This document shows positions 29,032-56,140 of a stretch of 64,000 bases of DNA, piece by piece; the first letter of the stretch is position 1, and each line of letters begins with the position of its first letter. The DNA comes from Balanoglossus misakiensis (Eukaryota; Hemichordata), in the NCBI GenBank assembly GCA_040954595.2, contig CM082592.2, positions 10,850,001 through 10,914,000 of the forward strand. Direction: 5' to 3'. The notes beneath the pieces were generated by a model, which saw only the letters and a list, made by a program, of their open reading frames with translations, was not told the origin of the DNA and did not search any database. Made by a program: the position numbers and the translations under genes.

Positions 29032-29325
29032 GATATGTATGCATTTATATCAAGTTTGGCACCGGTTTATGACAGTGGTGACGAACAACGCCCAGTCGTT
29101 AGTGTTCAGCCCTCGATGTCTCCAAATGCTGAAAGCAGATTTTCAGCGGCACGGTGTCAGTGTGACACCGATCGCAAATTCAAGACAGCTGACGCGTGCA
29201 AAAAAAGTCGTGTGAAGATGGGAGGTCTTCTACGGATGACTAGTTTTCGTCATTGTCATCATATTCACGAAGCGGCGTGTATAACACAGCATGTCTTTCG
29301 AATTACAACCAAATGTCTCCCATAA
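29032..29325 (+). CDS. Candidate last exon of an unidentified Cys-containing protein
   Basis: Starts right after the array ends. An AG at 29030-29031 is followed by an open frame (DMYAFISSLAPVYDSGDEQ...) to a TAA at 29323-29325. It contains a run of cysteines, RCQCDTDRKFKTADACKK, then further Cys near the end. AATAAA at 29366-29371 fits a 3' end. I do not recognise the family and cannot find the upstream exons; they may lie within or left of the array. It could be a chance frame. Confidence 0.3.
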   Translation, partial: DMYAFISSLAPVYDSGDEQRPVVSVQPSMSPNAESRFSAARCQCDTDRKFKTADACKKSRVKMGGLLRMTSFRHCHHIHEAACITQHVFRITTKCLP

Positions 29326-29365
29326 TTCAATCATTTTCAGCGCCCTCATCCCGTTTCATGCAGGG

Positions 29366-29371
29366 AATAAA
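29366..29371 (+). terminator. Possible polyA signal
   Basis: AATAAA 41 bp after the stop of the candidate exon at 29032-29325. Confidence 0.35.
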
Positions 29372-29624
29372 TAGGCGACTGCTGATATGATGACCGTTTA
29401 GACAATCAAGACAATCACGTGTGCAATTTATATATCCATCTCCCACTTCTCTCGTGCTCATCTTGTATGATCTCTCTTTGTTTTCGATTCCGCCCTCAAC
29501 GTATCGAAGAAGCTAATGGGTCTATGCTCGATCATCATTCGTCACCCATCTTTTATCACATCCGAAAATGTACTTTTTTATTATTTATAGCGAAATATTA
29601 TTCAATTTTTATAGGTTTATATCA

Positions 29625-29633
29625 TATATAAAG
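29625..29633 (+). promoter_or_regulatory. Strong TATA-box match
   Basis: TATATAAAG, followed 54 bp later by ATG at 29687 in the context GACCATGT. This is a good match for a core promoter on the + strand, but the downstream product is unknown. Confidence 0.4.
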
Positions 29634-29686
29634 AGGGTTACAGGACCACTCTTCATTTGACCAAACAACACAGTGCAACATAGACC

Positions 29687-29950
29687 ATGTTCGCAGTCTC
29701 AGAATTTCACAAATTACAGTTTTTTTGCCAAATTAACATGACGCGGACTCTACTACGAACAGTGCAGACACATGGTTTCTTTTATGCCCGTGAACAGAGA
29801 CGTTGGTCGAATATTTTGTATTTGATAAGACCAGGAGCTATTTCAATGACATGGGGCGAAACTTGTTTTGAAAGCCATGTCAAAAATGAGAAAGGTTGCA
29901 TAGTTACTATCATCACGTATCTGTCCGCAATCGAGCTTTTTGCCATCTAA
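29687..29950 (+). CDS. Unidentified 87-codon open frame behind a TATA box
   Basis: Reads MFAVSEFHKLQFFCQINM at its start and ends at TAA 29948-29950. No signal peptide, domain or family is recognised and no polyA signal follows closely. Its only support is its position behind the TATA box at 29625. Low confidence. Confidence 0.2.
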   Translation: MFAVSEFHKLQFFCQINMTRTLLRTVQTHGFFYAREQRRWSNILYLIRPGAISMTWGETCFESHVKNEKGCIVTIITYLSAIELFAI

Positions 29951-30058
29951 AAAAAAGCTTTAGTCCACTTTCCTATCGATATCGTTCAAAAAAATCAGAC
30001 GAAATGCAATGCCTAGCCTGCCCTCTACGAAGAAATCAGTGCACAGCAGTGACTAGTA

Positions 30059-30080
30059 CTGTGACGTCACAGCAGCCAAT
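30059..30080 (+). promoter_or_regulatory. Palindromic CRE plus CCAAT box
   Basis: CTGTGACGTCACAG (30059-30072) is a 14-bp perfect palindrome with a full CRE core, followed by CCAAT at 30076-30080. Downstream, 30100-30193 looks like a non-coding first exon ending AATCAG before GTAAGATC. The pair suggests a TATA-less promoter on the + strand, for either the gene ending at 33574 or a distal start of the rabphilin-like gene. Confidence 0.5.
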
Positions 30081-30099
30081 TAAGTACTGATATGGCTGG

Positions 30100-30193
30100 G
30101 CAGTAGAGTAAGTCGCGCTACCGCATAAAAACGTTGAACGCGATCATTCCGTTTTCGCCTCTTTTCGGATCTGATTTCACTGCAAAAAATCAG
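30100..30193 (+). other. Putative non-coding first exon
   Basis: No in-frame ATG on the + strand. It ends with a consensus donor CAG/GTAAGA at 30191-30199 and begins about 20-30 bp after the CRE/CCAAT sites. The true start is unknown. Confidence 0.35.
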
Positions 30194-33100
30194 GTAAGAT
30201 CTTGATCTATGTAGAGATGATCCTGAACTGTCGTGGATATGCGCTGATATTTCATGATCGTACAATTTTCCGCGGAAGGTGTTCGCCGATAGTATTGAGG
30301 GGTAACGCGAGGTGCTTATAGTATGTGTGCAATGAACGTGCGTCGGTTTATAATTCAGCAGAAGTATGTCATATACAACAGTGATTTAAGTCGATGTTTC
30401 TAGATGAAAAATATGACGGTGAAGATGACGCTGTTTTAATTCATTCAAGGTAGGGTGTGTGGGTTGGTGGGTGGGTGGGTGACACCCGGTTTCTTTAATG
30501 CAGTGACCCAAACAGTATCCATCGTTACGTGAAGCGGTACTGCTACAGTTATATTGAAATGAGCGTCATTTTGCTGGGGGGCCCCATCACATCCGCGCAC
30601 ATCTTGTGAATTGAGTATACGATTACGGGTAGTTACATAGAGAATTACACACATCGCAAGGTTTTGTCGTTTATAGATACATTTGTATAACATTTGTAAG
30701 AAAGATAATCAAAACAGCGTAGCAACGTTTAGCGATTGTTGGTGTTTGCGGGTCCACCGTCGCGTCATCGATCAGCTGATCAGGTTTTCCGAGGTGTACA
30801 GCTGATATTATTTGGCAGTGTACAAATCCACATTTCTATATCATATGGAGTTCACTCGGAGAAATAAGGTCCTTTTAGACCCCCAGTCACCCCACAAAGT
30901 GAATAAAACTTGCTTCATCAAAATTCGCCCATAATCTCAATAATTCATCCAGTCTTTAGCTGGTCAGTGTATGATTTCTTGCAATTTGCATAACAATGTA
31001 TTTTTTAAAAGCCTGTTTTTGTCAATATGCCTTTTGACCCCTGGTTTTAATGTGAAATGGCGAATTAAAATAATTAGGAAATAGACTACAGCGTTTTAAA
31101 TTAAAGTAAAGATAATTTTGAAAATTAGCCAATTTAGAGGAAATTGGAAAAAAATAGATGCATTTAAAATTCTGTAAAATGACACTCAATACACAACAGG
31201 GAATGAGAAGAAATATAATCATATCTCTTGCATTCACACACCGGAAATCGTAACCTTGAATATTGTGCTAAGTGCTAACAGTATTGATTGGGTCCATTTT
31301 CAAAACACAATATTGACATGTGTCCCATAGTGATGTCATGGAAATGTGTGTCACACGTTTCATTATTACTCATTTTTCTGATGTTTGCACTGATGTTGAC
31401 ATTTACGCTCAGATATTGATGTACAGGACAGATGATGTGGTTGCCAGGCAGATAGGGTCAAAGGTCAAGTGATATGCCCATGTGATTCTGAATATTAAAA
31501 AAAGTAGTATTCATAGAGAACAATATAATATAATAAAATACATTTATATATATATTTTGTAGTACTGCTATGATCCTAGTTACACAAAGACACAGACAAC
31601 CACCTGTTACACTTGAAGCCATCATCAATTCCAAAATGTGTATTTGGACAATCTTCACGAGGACTTTGACAGATTTTTTAACTCAGGCCAACAAATGAAG
31701 CTAGATCTATTTGTTGATCTGAACTATCCAACATCATAATCCATTCTAGCCATAATGCAGCATTTAATTTATGGAAAGGGGATTAATCGTGAAAAATTTG
31801 CTAAATTGCGACCTAAATAGAATGAGGTCAGTACAAAACAGTGAAAGCTGCAGATATAAATCATAAATTTGCCATGCATAGGATTTGAAATGTAATTTAT
31901 AACTAGTGCAGTTTAGTTATAACTGTGGTATGAAATTGATTAGTTGATTAATTGCTATTGTTATGCACGCCTGGTCTGTGTAGTTATAGAGGGGGAGGGA
32001 TCAATTGATCAATTCTTCATTGTTATTCCAACGGTTTGTGCACACTGCAGATGTATACGCCAAGTAGAAATTATAATCAATCATACACTGTATAACTATG
32101 CATGATTGATCATGTATGCTAAAATTATATGATATTCCCAGGTTCTGTCACTCATAAACAGACTGTAATTGAAGATCAGGTGTTGTGAAAATTACTTGCA
32201 TGCAACAATTGGCTGCATGTTAAATATGTGTAAGACCACAAATTATGCTTGATTCATATAGTTTGTGTAACTCCGGTAATGTCAATCATACAGTACATAT
32301 GAATGTAGAAATAAATGCATATACCAGCTTGTATAAAAACATCTGTTTCAGAAACCTCCAAAATCCAAAGGTCAGATTTAGGACGGCATGAGGTTTATTA
32401 TTTTATAATATCAATGCATGATTATTACATATGTGTGTATTATTATACGTGGCACACTGCATTCAACATGCATGCATTACAACAGACATGTGTAGAGCAG
32501 GAGTCCGGTGACGTGCAGGTTTAACATCCGATTTAAAAAAAAGGGTTATTGATTTTCAATACTGTACTATTAATATCTGGCAATTCTTTATAGATGCCAT
32601 GGCATTGATTATCACAATTTAAATGTTAATATTGCCTATTGTTCAGTTGCTATGGGTAACAATACAGAAGAAACCAGAGAAGAGGCCAACCAATCATAGA
32701 ACACGTCTGTGAAAAGGAGTTTAATGTTTTTGCTAGTCAATGGTCATTTGACTCATCCATCATTTGGCTATAACTATGTAATTTACATACAAATTGATGA
32801 CAGAATCGTGTGTCATGAGTGGATTCCCAATGCATGTGCAGTGTACATGGTTTATAAAATAGTAGAGAAATGAGATCACTATGTACATGAATAAATACTT
32901 TAAAATATAATATGTTAGCTTAAAAGTAAGTTTTTGTATTGTAATTCTGAAAAATACATTGTACTGAAAGATATTCCACATGGAGGAGGCAAAATGAGAA
33001 GATTATGAGAGAAATGGAGAGAAAATTCACCCAGGAATACACAAGAAGGCCTCTGAAAATGTCTATTAATCATCTCGACTGAATGCTATTGCACTGTACA

Positions 33101-33361
33101 CAGTGATCTACTGTCAGGTCATAATGCAGATTTCAAGAAATTGATCATATGAGGGTCACTTTTTTGCACCAGTGAATTCTCATTGTAATATTTAATTGAG
33201 TTACATGTATGTGTATGCATATGCTCATACTTTTTCCAATATTATGTCACTCTAGGTCTAGCTTATCCCAAAGGAAATTGAAAAATTAATATTTAAATTC
33301 AGTCCATGCATCAATACATGTATGTTTCATTTGTAATTTCTGACATCATCCCAATATTCAG
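30194..33361. other. Intronic or intergenic AT-rich stretch with possible small exons
   Basis: Mostly AT-rich. Two short pieces look exon-like on the + strand: about 32351-32392 after TTTCAG (frame ETSKIQRSDLGRHE) and about 32484-32519 after CAACAG (frame TCVEQESGDVQ). A third open piece near 32995-33080 reads EKIMREMERKFTQEYTRR. None has two good splice sites. They could be internal exons of the gene ending at 33574. Confidence 0.3.
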
Positions 33362-33574
33362 CTTGGTGTAGAAGATAATTCTGTGACAGTTAACCCTGAG
33401 AGGTTTACCCAGACCTTATCCCTAACCACAAGACAGACTGTTTGGCGAGAAATGTCTGGATGGTCTTCAGGAGGTAACTATTCTGATACTGTGAAGGACA
33501 TGAATGCTCTAAATGTCACGCCTCTCTGGGAGAATCACCACCATACATTACAATTACGTGCAGTCACTCCCTAA
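33362..33574 (+). CDS. Candidate last exon of an unidentified gene
   Basis: Acceptor TATTCAG ends at 33361. An open frame reads LGVEDNSVTVNPERFTQ and continues through WREMSGWSSGGNYSDTV to end LQLRAVTP and TAA at 33572-33574. AATAAA follows at 33675-33680, a normal last-exon layout. The composition is protein-like and soluble. I do not recognise the family. Upstream exons are uncertain; the promoter at 30059 is a reasonable start. Confidence 0.5.
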   Translation, partial: LGVEDNSVTVNPERFTQTLSLTTRQTVWREMSGWSSGGNYSDTVKDMNALNVTPLWENHHHTLQLRAVTP

Positions 33575-33674
33575 TTTGATCAAATGTGTGTAGACCAGTA
33601 AATTTACGTTTGGTTTCTGTTTTGTATTACGGCATGGACCTCTGACATTTGTAGCTGTTTAGTAAAAACGAATC

Positions 33675-33680
33675 AATAAA
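33675..33680 (+). terminator. PolyA signal for the exon ending at 33574
   Basis: AATAAA about 100 bp after the stop and about 500 bp before the rabphilin-like start codon. Confidence 0.5.
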
Positions 33681-33757
33681 TGAAACAGGAGGAAAAATAT
33701 ATGAAATGTGCATTAGTGTTAAAGTAATCGTTAAAAGGTGTTTATACATGTATTTGA

Positions 33758-33765
33758 TGACGTCA
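33758..33765. promoter_or_regulatory. CRE upstream of the rabphilin-like gene
   Basis: Full palindromic TGACGTCA, about 430 bp before the first ATG. It may act together with the CRE at 34083. Confidence 0.4.
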
Positions 33766-34082
33766 AAATTTGTGCAGACATTACAGAGAACCTGGGTTTT
33801 TTCTCTCTTCTGGGGCCCGTTACGTGCGACATATTTCTGTGGTTCGACAAAATGCTGTGCAGTGAGTGACTAGCCTTTCAGACTTATCCACTTTATTTTT
33901 CTGACAAAGAAGCTGATACATGACTTGTGAAATCTGTATTGTGATGATGTATCCATTTTGCTTCCAATTTTTCAGGTGTAGATTGACTCAAACATAACGG
34001 TCATATTTCTATTCAGCATTCTTCATCTCCGTCTTTTCTTCTTCTCTTTCCGATCAGATTTCCAGTGAGCGAGAGAATACAT

Positions 34083-34101
34083 TGACGTCACCTTTGATTG
34101 G
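34083..34101 (+). promoter_or_regulatory. CRE plus inverted CCAAT of the rabphilin-like gene
   Basis: TGACGTCA at 34083-34090 and ATTGG at 34097-34101, about 90-100 bp before the ATG at 34187 and with no TATA box nearby. The arrangement resembles the promoter at 30059-30080. Confidence 0.5.
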
Positions 34102-34186
34102 ACAGAAGCTGTTAGTCTGACATCATCCTTATTAATTGCGTGTAACACCTGTCTTGTTGGGAATACAATTTGTGAGACATTATAAC

Positions 34187-49630
<15,444 letters not shown>

Positions 49631-50290
49631 CTTCCAAGTAACCATAGACTTAGTTTCAAAACATCTATATATGTATAGAGAAAATATATTATTTAAGAGT
49701 CAGATTTTACAAACGCCTTAAAAGAATTTAACTGCAGTGTTATATGCAGTCAGTGTTCAATGTAACATCAAGGTCGTACATATTATCATGCAGACGTTGC
49801 ATTTTTGTGTGCTGAGAAATGAATCCTTTATCACTGTCGTTGCAAACTGCATAATGGCAATATGAATGTGTATATAAACGGTCACAGATTTGGGGATGGG
49901 GGTTAGTTGAGAAAGTTGGAGTGAGAGTTGCATGTGTGTTCAGTTCAGTTTGCATTGGATGTGTTTATGTGTGAAGGAACTGTCATGAATCTTGAAAAAT
50001 GATTGTTCTGAATATACAAAGGTACACAGAATTATTTTGAAAATTATGATCACAACATTTAATGATTCAGTGTGAATACTAGAATGATAACTTAATTAGT
50101 GACTTAAATAACTGTCTTTGACATATCTCAGAGTATGATACCTGAGGATGTATAGCGTAAATTGACTAATCATTTTACTTAAATGTAACAATGAAATTAA
50201 CATGGAGAATCTGTCTATCACAAAGGTTTTTAATCACAAATTGATATTTTTCTTGAATGCATGCAGTGTAAGGTATAGCAGCGGTGTAAG

Positions 50291-50428
50291 TCATCATCAT
50301 CATAACCACCATTGACATCATCATCGCTACCATCACCATCGTCATCATCATCATCATCATCATAATCATCATCATCATCATCATCATCACCACCATTATC
50401 ATCATCATTGATGATGTCATCACCATTT
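50291..50428. repeat. ATC/CAT trinucleotide microsatellite
   Basis: Interrupted TCA repeats over about 140 bp with CAC variants, about 660 bp after the rabphilin-like stop codon. Confidence 0.9.
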
Positions 50429-50582
50429 ATTAATTGGTCAGTTCCACATTTACTGCTTCGTGGGAAGTTGTGAGCCTTTGCTCTTACATTGCTTTCTGAA
50501 CATGTTGTTGGAACTGATGACTTAATTGCAAATGGATTGATGACATTTCACATGTTCAGCATGAGTGATGGAACTCTGTGTA

Positions 50583-50630
50583 CATCATCATCATCATCAT
50601 CATCATCGTCATCGTCATCGCCATCATCAT
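50583..50630. repeat. ATC trinucleotide microsatellite
   Basis: About fifteen ATC units with some GTC variants. Same orientation as the tract 150 bp upstream. Confidence 0.9.
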
Positions 50631-50949
50631 TACCAAGATCACTGCCAGCACCACCAAAATCACATCATCTTTCAGTTTTTCCTGCAGTATACAATGCTAA
50701 ATGAATCATCACATCTGGTTTTATGGTTTAACAATATTACCCATCAAATGAATCTTCTATCACTGTTTACTTCAATGACTGCTTCTAACAATGATTGTCA
50801 GAGAGGCTGGTCAGAGACATGGCTGCCGTACCTACCTCAAAAATGGAAAAGATTTGAGCAGAGTTGAGGTGTAAGTGTGTGAATGTGAGTGTGGTTGAAC
50901 ATTTGTAAATGGGATCTGTAAGTAAAAGTGTGTGTCCGAGTGTGCGCAT

Positions 50950-50959
50950 GTGTGTGTGT

Positions 50960-50997
<38 letters not shown>

Positions 50998-50998
50998 A
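50950..50998. repeat. TG then AG dinucleotide microsatellite
   Basis: A short TG run followed by about eighteen AG units with a single interruption. Confidence 0.9.
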
Positions 50999-53572
50999 TA
51001 GAAAAGGACAAATTAACTCCATTTGACTTTTGGTCGCCTGTTCTAATCAGACAGTAATCTAGCTTGAAATAATTTGCTACATTTTAATCCATTTAATCTC
51101 ACCATGAACGTGAATTTTTATTCAGTTTGCTATGCCAGAACAGTAAGAGTAAAGACACTTTTAATCTCTTCTCAATTTTGACCTTTGCAAGACTGGAAAT
51201 GACACGAACACAGCAGAACACTGATAACCTGACCTGTGTACGGTATGTGTGACTTGTACTTGTAGGGGTTCCTAACTGCCATGACATAGAAATATTCTCC
51301 AGTGATGACTGCTTGAAATAGTGATAGTTTTCTGTATGTGTGTGTGTGCAGGATGTTGTACCACCATGGAAGTTGTGGGGTTGTGTTTGCATTCATTCAC
51401 GTCTCTGTGGGTGTGTAATATGACACACTAAAGTTAGCACTGCCACAGTACCTGAAGTCGCTGTCCGTCAGCCTGAGTATTTTCTCTTGTCTTGCTGTTG
51501 CTTTCAGAAACAGTATTCTAACAAATATTATTGAACAGCTTTCAAATTGTAAAATTACTAGAAAGTGTAACATTCCCCGCACAAAACCAGACATCTGGTG
51601 CAGCTCAGCTCACTAACTTAAAGAAAATTAATAGTGTAGATAGTCAGGTACCAAGTATATGAAACATTAATGACATCCATTTAGTGATAATGTAGATTTT
51701 GTAGAAAAAAGAACATTGTAGGAATTTTTCTGTACAGTATGTAATTGAAACCACTGTAAATAGGATTACTATTGCAAGAATTAATATTAGATTGGAACTT
51801 TGATGTAGACTAAAACCTGAAGACTTTATTTATCAAAATGGCACTAACAATGCCATTGTGTTCTTTCCTGACAAGGGACAACTCAAAACAATAGTTATTT
51901 CATGTCCTACAGCTGTGTTGTTATAGCTAGCTGTGTTAAGGGGCTTAGGTGGAAATAGTTGTTATGTGGCGTGTGTGTGTGTTAATGGTTTTGTGTGTTA
52001 TTAGTATGGGGTATAGGAGATTGTACTGCATACTTAAAAGTACATTCTGGTTTGTTAGATGTTGAAGTCGTAAAAACATATGAACTTCGCGTCGCAGGGG
52101 ATGTCATTTTGTTGTTTCTGGGTGTTTTGAGGGTATGGATACTAACAACTGTATATAAAGCTGGGATGTGTGGATTGTGTCCTTGTAGTAGTCAAATTGG
52201 CCAATCAGAAAACCATATGAAACCAATACAGCGTCAGCTTCATCTGAAAAATAATTATCTCATAATTATCACAGAAACGTCGCTTCTCATAGACTCATAC
52301 ATTTTGTACTTAGTTTGAATATTTATTACTTGTTTTAATAAGAGTCCAAGTTTTTTGTAGAATTTAGATTATATTCTTTATACAAACTTCCTTGTATTTT
52401 CCTAGAATTTGTTTAGTTTGCTTTTGTAGTAAAATGTGTTGAGATTTAGTTTACTTTTGTATGGCAGAGACATGAAAAATGTAATACTTAAATTTATTTG
52501 TTATGTTTTGATCTGTTTGCATTATTGTTTGCCATGAAATCGGCACTGTACCTGCGCAGTGAGTGCTTAATACTGGTAGAAGGTTGGGTGGGAATAAAGA
52601 TTTGTTGAAGGCAGCTTTATTCAAGATGATTATGACATGCAGTTGATCGTCGAATCACTTGAATATGTCATGTACTGTACATTTTGAGGTCACAAGATAT
52701 GCTATTTGCGACAGCCACTCAATTTCACAATCGTTGAGAGTGATTTCAAATCTGATCATATTGTGACTTTGACTTCACATAATGAGGATTTCTTATATGA
52801 TTTCACCTGATAATTGTTCATTTTGTAGAGTGCTGAAGATAGCTGTGTCAGTGTTAATTTTACAAATTAACCATTAGAAATTTTCGTCACTTAATGCATG
52901 CAGATCGTAAATCTTACTGGGTTATCAAAAAAAGTTATACTAGCAATCTCGAAATGTGTGTGATTCAGAATATTGTCTGGGTTGACCATTCAACAGTCAA
53001 TTTATGTGCATGCTACTATACCTGTTGGAAGCAAAATACACAAGAAATATATCACAGAGTAATATGTCAATACTGGTAAAATAATAAAAAATATATAATA
53101 CATATACATGTACGTATTTTGAAGTTGATGTATTTTTGAATTTGAAAGTGCTCTTGATATATTGTGGTAAGTTTATGTATATTGTTGTATCCTCAATGTT
53201 ATCACATAATGAGATGCAAAATAAAAGACAATCAAAGCAATGTGTGTCGTCATGGTTTTCTATTTTAAAATAGTTGGCCCATCACCCTGACTTGCATTGA
53301 AGATTTTTTAAATTGTCCTGTAGGGAAGCCATTCAAAATTGGCCAAAGTTGACCAAAGATGAAGAAACAAATGATGGTGCACAGCATCATAACCTCTGTT
53401 TTTACTATTTACTAGTGATTTAATTAATGAAATGTCATAGACTGTACACAGTCGAAAGAATTCTGCAAACTAGTCTACGATTGCATCGATCATGCTACCA
53501 ACGCTTGTGCTTGTACTCAAACCGAGGCTGAGGGAATCCTCGAGAGAAGAAGTAACGAACAATCGCATAAAG

Positions 53573-54254
53573 ATGGCGCAAGGCAAGATGAAGGTGAAAG
53601 CCCAAGTTCCTGGCAAGGGACGAAACAAACAGAAACACACGCATCAAAAGGGTCCGAGGAAAGGAGGTAAGTTGGTGGTGGACGTAGTCTGGAATGTTTG
53701 TGGTCGCAGATATCTCTCAGGCTGTTTTCATGTGGGGTTCTTCCACAAACCGCATGCGTACAGCGTGTGGTGAACGGCCAAACAGCAGTCTTTACCCGCA
53801 CGCGTGTTCATTTCCACACACATTTAGGTTCATGGTCACGGTACCACAGGTCTGCCAAACTACGGTGCGGCCTGTGCTAGATATATATCACCATGTCATG
53901 TAAACTCTTTTCTTTCTATACACTTACAGGAAGAATAGTGAAACCAAAGAAGGCCAGACATGTTGAAGTGACAAAACTTAAAAAGGTTTGTTTTATGAAA
54001 CGTTACCCTCCTTATGCTTCATTTCAATGCGGCAACCCCATTGTCTAGATGGAAGACTGCCTCGGCCTGTACACAATTCTAAATCCAGGTGGTGTTCTCT
54101 TTTTTCTGTGCAGGGAATAGAGAAGATAATCAACCACAGCATTGAAGCTGAAATCACAGCGAGGGCCAACACAGTGGAACCGAAACCGTTCAACATCAGT
54201 CACCCAAAGCCAGAACCGAAGAAAGAAGGAAGGAGGAAGAAAAAAAAGAAATGA
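53573..54254 (+). CDS. Small basic protein of the UPF0390 / C19orf53 family
   Basis: Three exons: 53573-53666, 53930-53985 and 54114-54254; 96 residues, close to the family's ~100. It starts MAQGKMKVKAQVPGKGRNKQ, continues with KGPRKGGRIVKPKKARHVE and TKLKKGIEKIINHSIEAEIT, and ends in a run of Lys. This matches human C19orf53 (leydig cell tumour 10 kDa protein homologue). Family members are nuclear or nucleolar and likely bind RNA or ribosomal particles, but the biochemical role is not well established. Very high Lys content is typical. The chosen ATG is the one that gives the conserved MAQGK start. AATAAA at 54463-54468 ends the gene. Confidence 0.93.
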
Positions 54255-54462
54255 AGATAATCACTCAAATTTAGAGATACATTTCTTTTAGATTTAGACA
54301 CAAGCAGATGTGATCTCTCAACCAGCACCAACACGAAAATTGCCACTGCAGCTGAAAACTGAAATGGTCAAAATGTTTAAAAGGTATACTCTGAGTCATT
54401 TGTAGATGCTGGGTGTAAAATATTGATATATTGTCCAGGCAAATATGAAACCACATATTTCA

Positions 54463-54468
54463 AATAAA
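54463..54468 (+). terminator. PolyA signal of the C19orf53-like gene
   Basis: AATAAA about 210 bp after the stop codon. Confidence 0.65.
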
Positions 54469-54479
54469 TACATAATATA

Positions 54480-55970
54480 ACACCGTCTTTGAAGGATTTT
54501 CTGTAACATTAGTACAACGTGTACTAGCAATGTAGAAGTTATATTTTATGTGACCACTTGAGGGCGCTTCAATACAACTGCCACCCATACTCGCAATCAG
54601 CAATTCAAACAAGTCGTGACTGACAGCCAGGAATATGTCATCAATGCATGTTTGTTTTCTTTGTCTCGGTTGAGTATAATCCCGCTGGGGAAAACTTGCA
54701 TTTGAGTGCAATGTAGCAGTAACAACGTGGTCCCTGCAAGTTGCTATTATGTCTAGTTTTCAGTGAACCAACAATCAGTCAGTGGGGCCAACCATAGCAT
54801 ACTTCCCTCTGGGCTTTTTACTTAAAACGACACACAATCCAGCAAACAGTTGAAACAGTTTTGGTTCGGGTTGCCGTTCAAATCATTCACCAGCTTACCT
54901 TTGAAGAGCACATGAAATAGGATCTTGGCTGAAGTACACATCCTGCCTTGCCAATTGCTAAGTAATTGGTAAAGTGAGAACCTGTTTTCTGAAGTCGTGG
55001 CTGGGAAGGAAACAGTTTCATAAGAAAGTCAGTTTAATATTTCCATTGGCAATCTTGGAAGAATGATTAATTTGCTTTTCCAGTATTCTGTTCCGTAGCT
55101 ACAGACACAACATATGTGGCTGTGGTTCTTAAGAGAGGATGAATCATAGTTTCTTGAACGTTAAAAACAATAAGGCAGCATGTCTCTTCTTGCTGTTCAT
55201 CAGATTCCAGTTGTATGCAAATTATCTTCCAATACAAACAAGTTGACGGTCTGGATCCCCAAAGTGGGACTGCCCTTCAGTGGAGTAACTTCAGGGATTT
55301 ACATGTTTTGTTGGAATTAAAGTTGTTTACAAGTGTAGAAACATGAAAATAGCTCACAGCAGAAATACTTGTCTGACTACAGCAGATGAATCCCCCTTTC
55401 TAATAAAGCGCGGCTGCTTTGCCCGAGTTCTCCCTTCATGATTTGGGGATGGAGGGAGAGAGTTCAAATGCAAGACTTGGCTTCATTGCAAAAATACAGT
55501 GCTATATGAATGTGGGTCAACTATCACCTTTAAATTCATCATTTGATGTCATCATTCAATTTTGTACCCTACTTAAACCACGAGCTGGAAAACAACTTGT
55601 TTTCACTGGTGGAATCTTTCATAAATCATTGTTGAAAGCGCGCACAAACGTAACCAATTCCCTCAAATAAAGTTGTATACCAATCAATTGTTCCCCTCTC
55701 CGCAACACATTGGATGATCTTTAATCCTGCGACACCTTCCTTAGACAAGTACACACTTCACGCGAACAGAAAGCGTCGAATTGTCCCCGAATAAATACCC
55801 TGTTGTTCGGTTTGTTGGTTTCCCCTTTATGAATCGCTGCACGGGGTCGTGCTCCTGTCAGAGTGGCTGTCCACAGCCGGTCGGTAATCGGTCATATATG
55901 GGTGACGCCCCACTTCGGTTTGTCTTCGCGTATACCTGGACAGATGCGACCTGACGCGGTGGTTCTGACA
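54480..55970. other. Intergenic region
   Basis: No supported gene, RNA or repeat seen. Open frames are short and lack splice or promoter context. Confidence 0.5.
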
Positions 55971-55978
55971 CAAGAAGC

Positions 55979-56140
55979 CCTATAAATGGACCCATCTGCC
56001 AGCTAGCAGCTGCAGTACGTACAGGTGTGAGAAGTTGGACATCTACGTTGCTGGTAGTCTGCTGTTGAAAGAATACCACGCGCTTTAGGATACCTGCTTT
56101 TCGGAGGTGGAAAAGCACCGCTGAAGGACAAGAAATGTCT
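55979..56140 (+). promoter_or_regulatory. TATA promoter with putative first exon coding only Met-Ser
   Basis: CCCTATAAATGG at 55978-55989, a predicted start near 56010, then ATG TCT at 56135-56140 directly followed by the donor GTGAGT. This fits a first exon whose coding part is two codons. The downstream exons are not identified; the candidate last exon at 59172-59371 is one possibility. Confidence 0.4.

Larger units (their letters stand above)
49631..53230 (+). other. 3' UTR of the rabphilin-like gene and intergenic DNA
   Basis: No supported coding. AATAAA occurs at 52593-52598 and 53220-53225, allowing a 3' UTR of up to 3 kb. It holds ATC-type microsatellites at 50291-50428 and 50583-50630 and a TG/AG tract at 50950-50998. 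Confidence 0.5.

Noticed and set aside
50175-50426. Met-rich minus-strand frame
   Set aside because: Translation of the ATC microsatellite.
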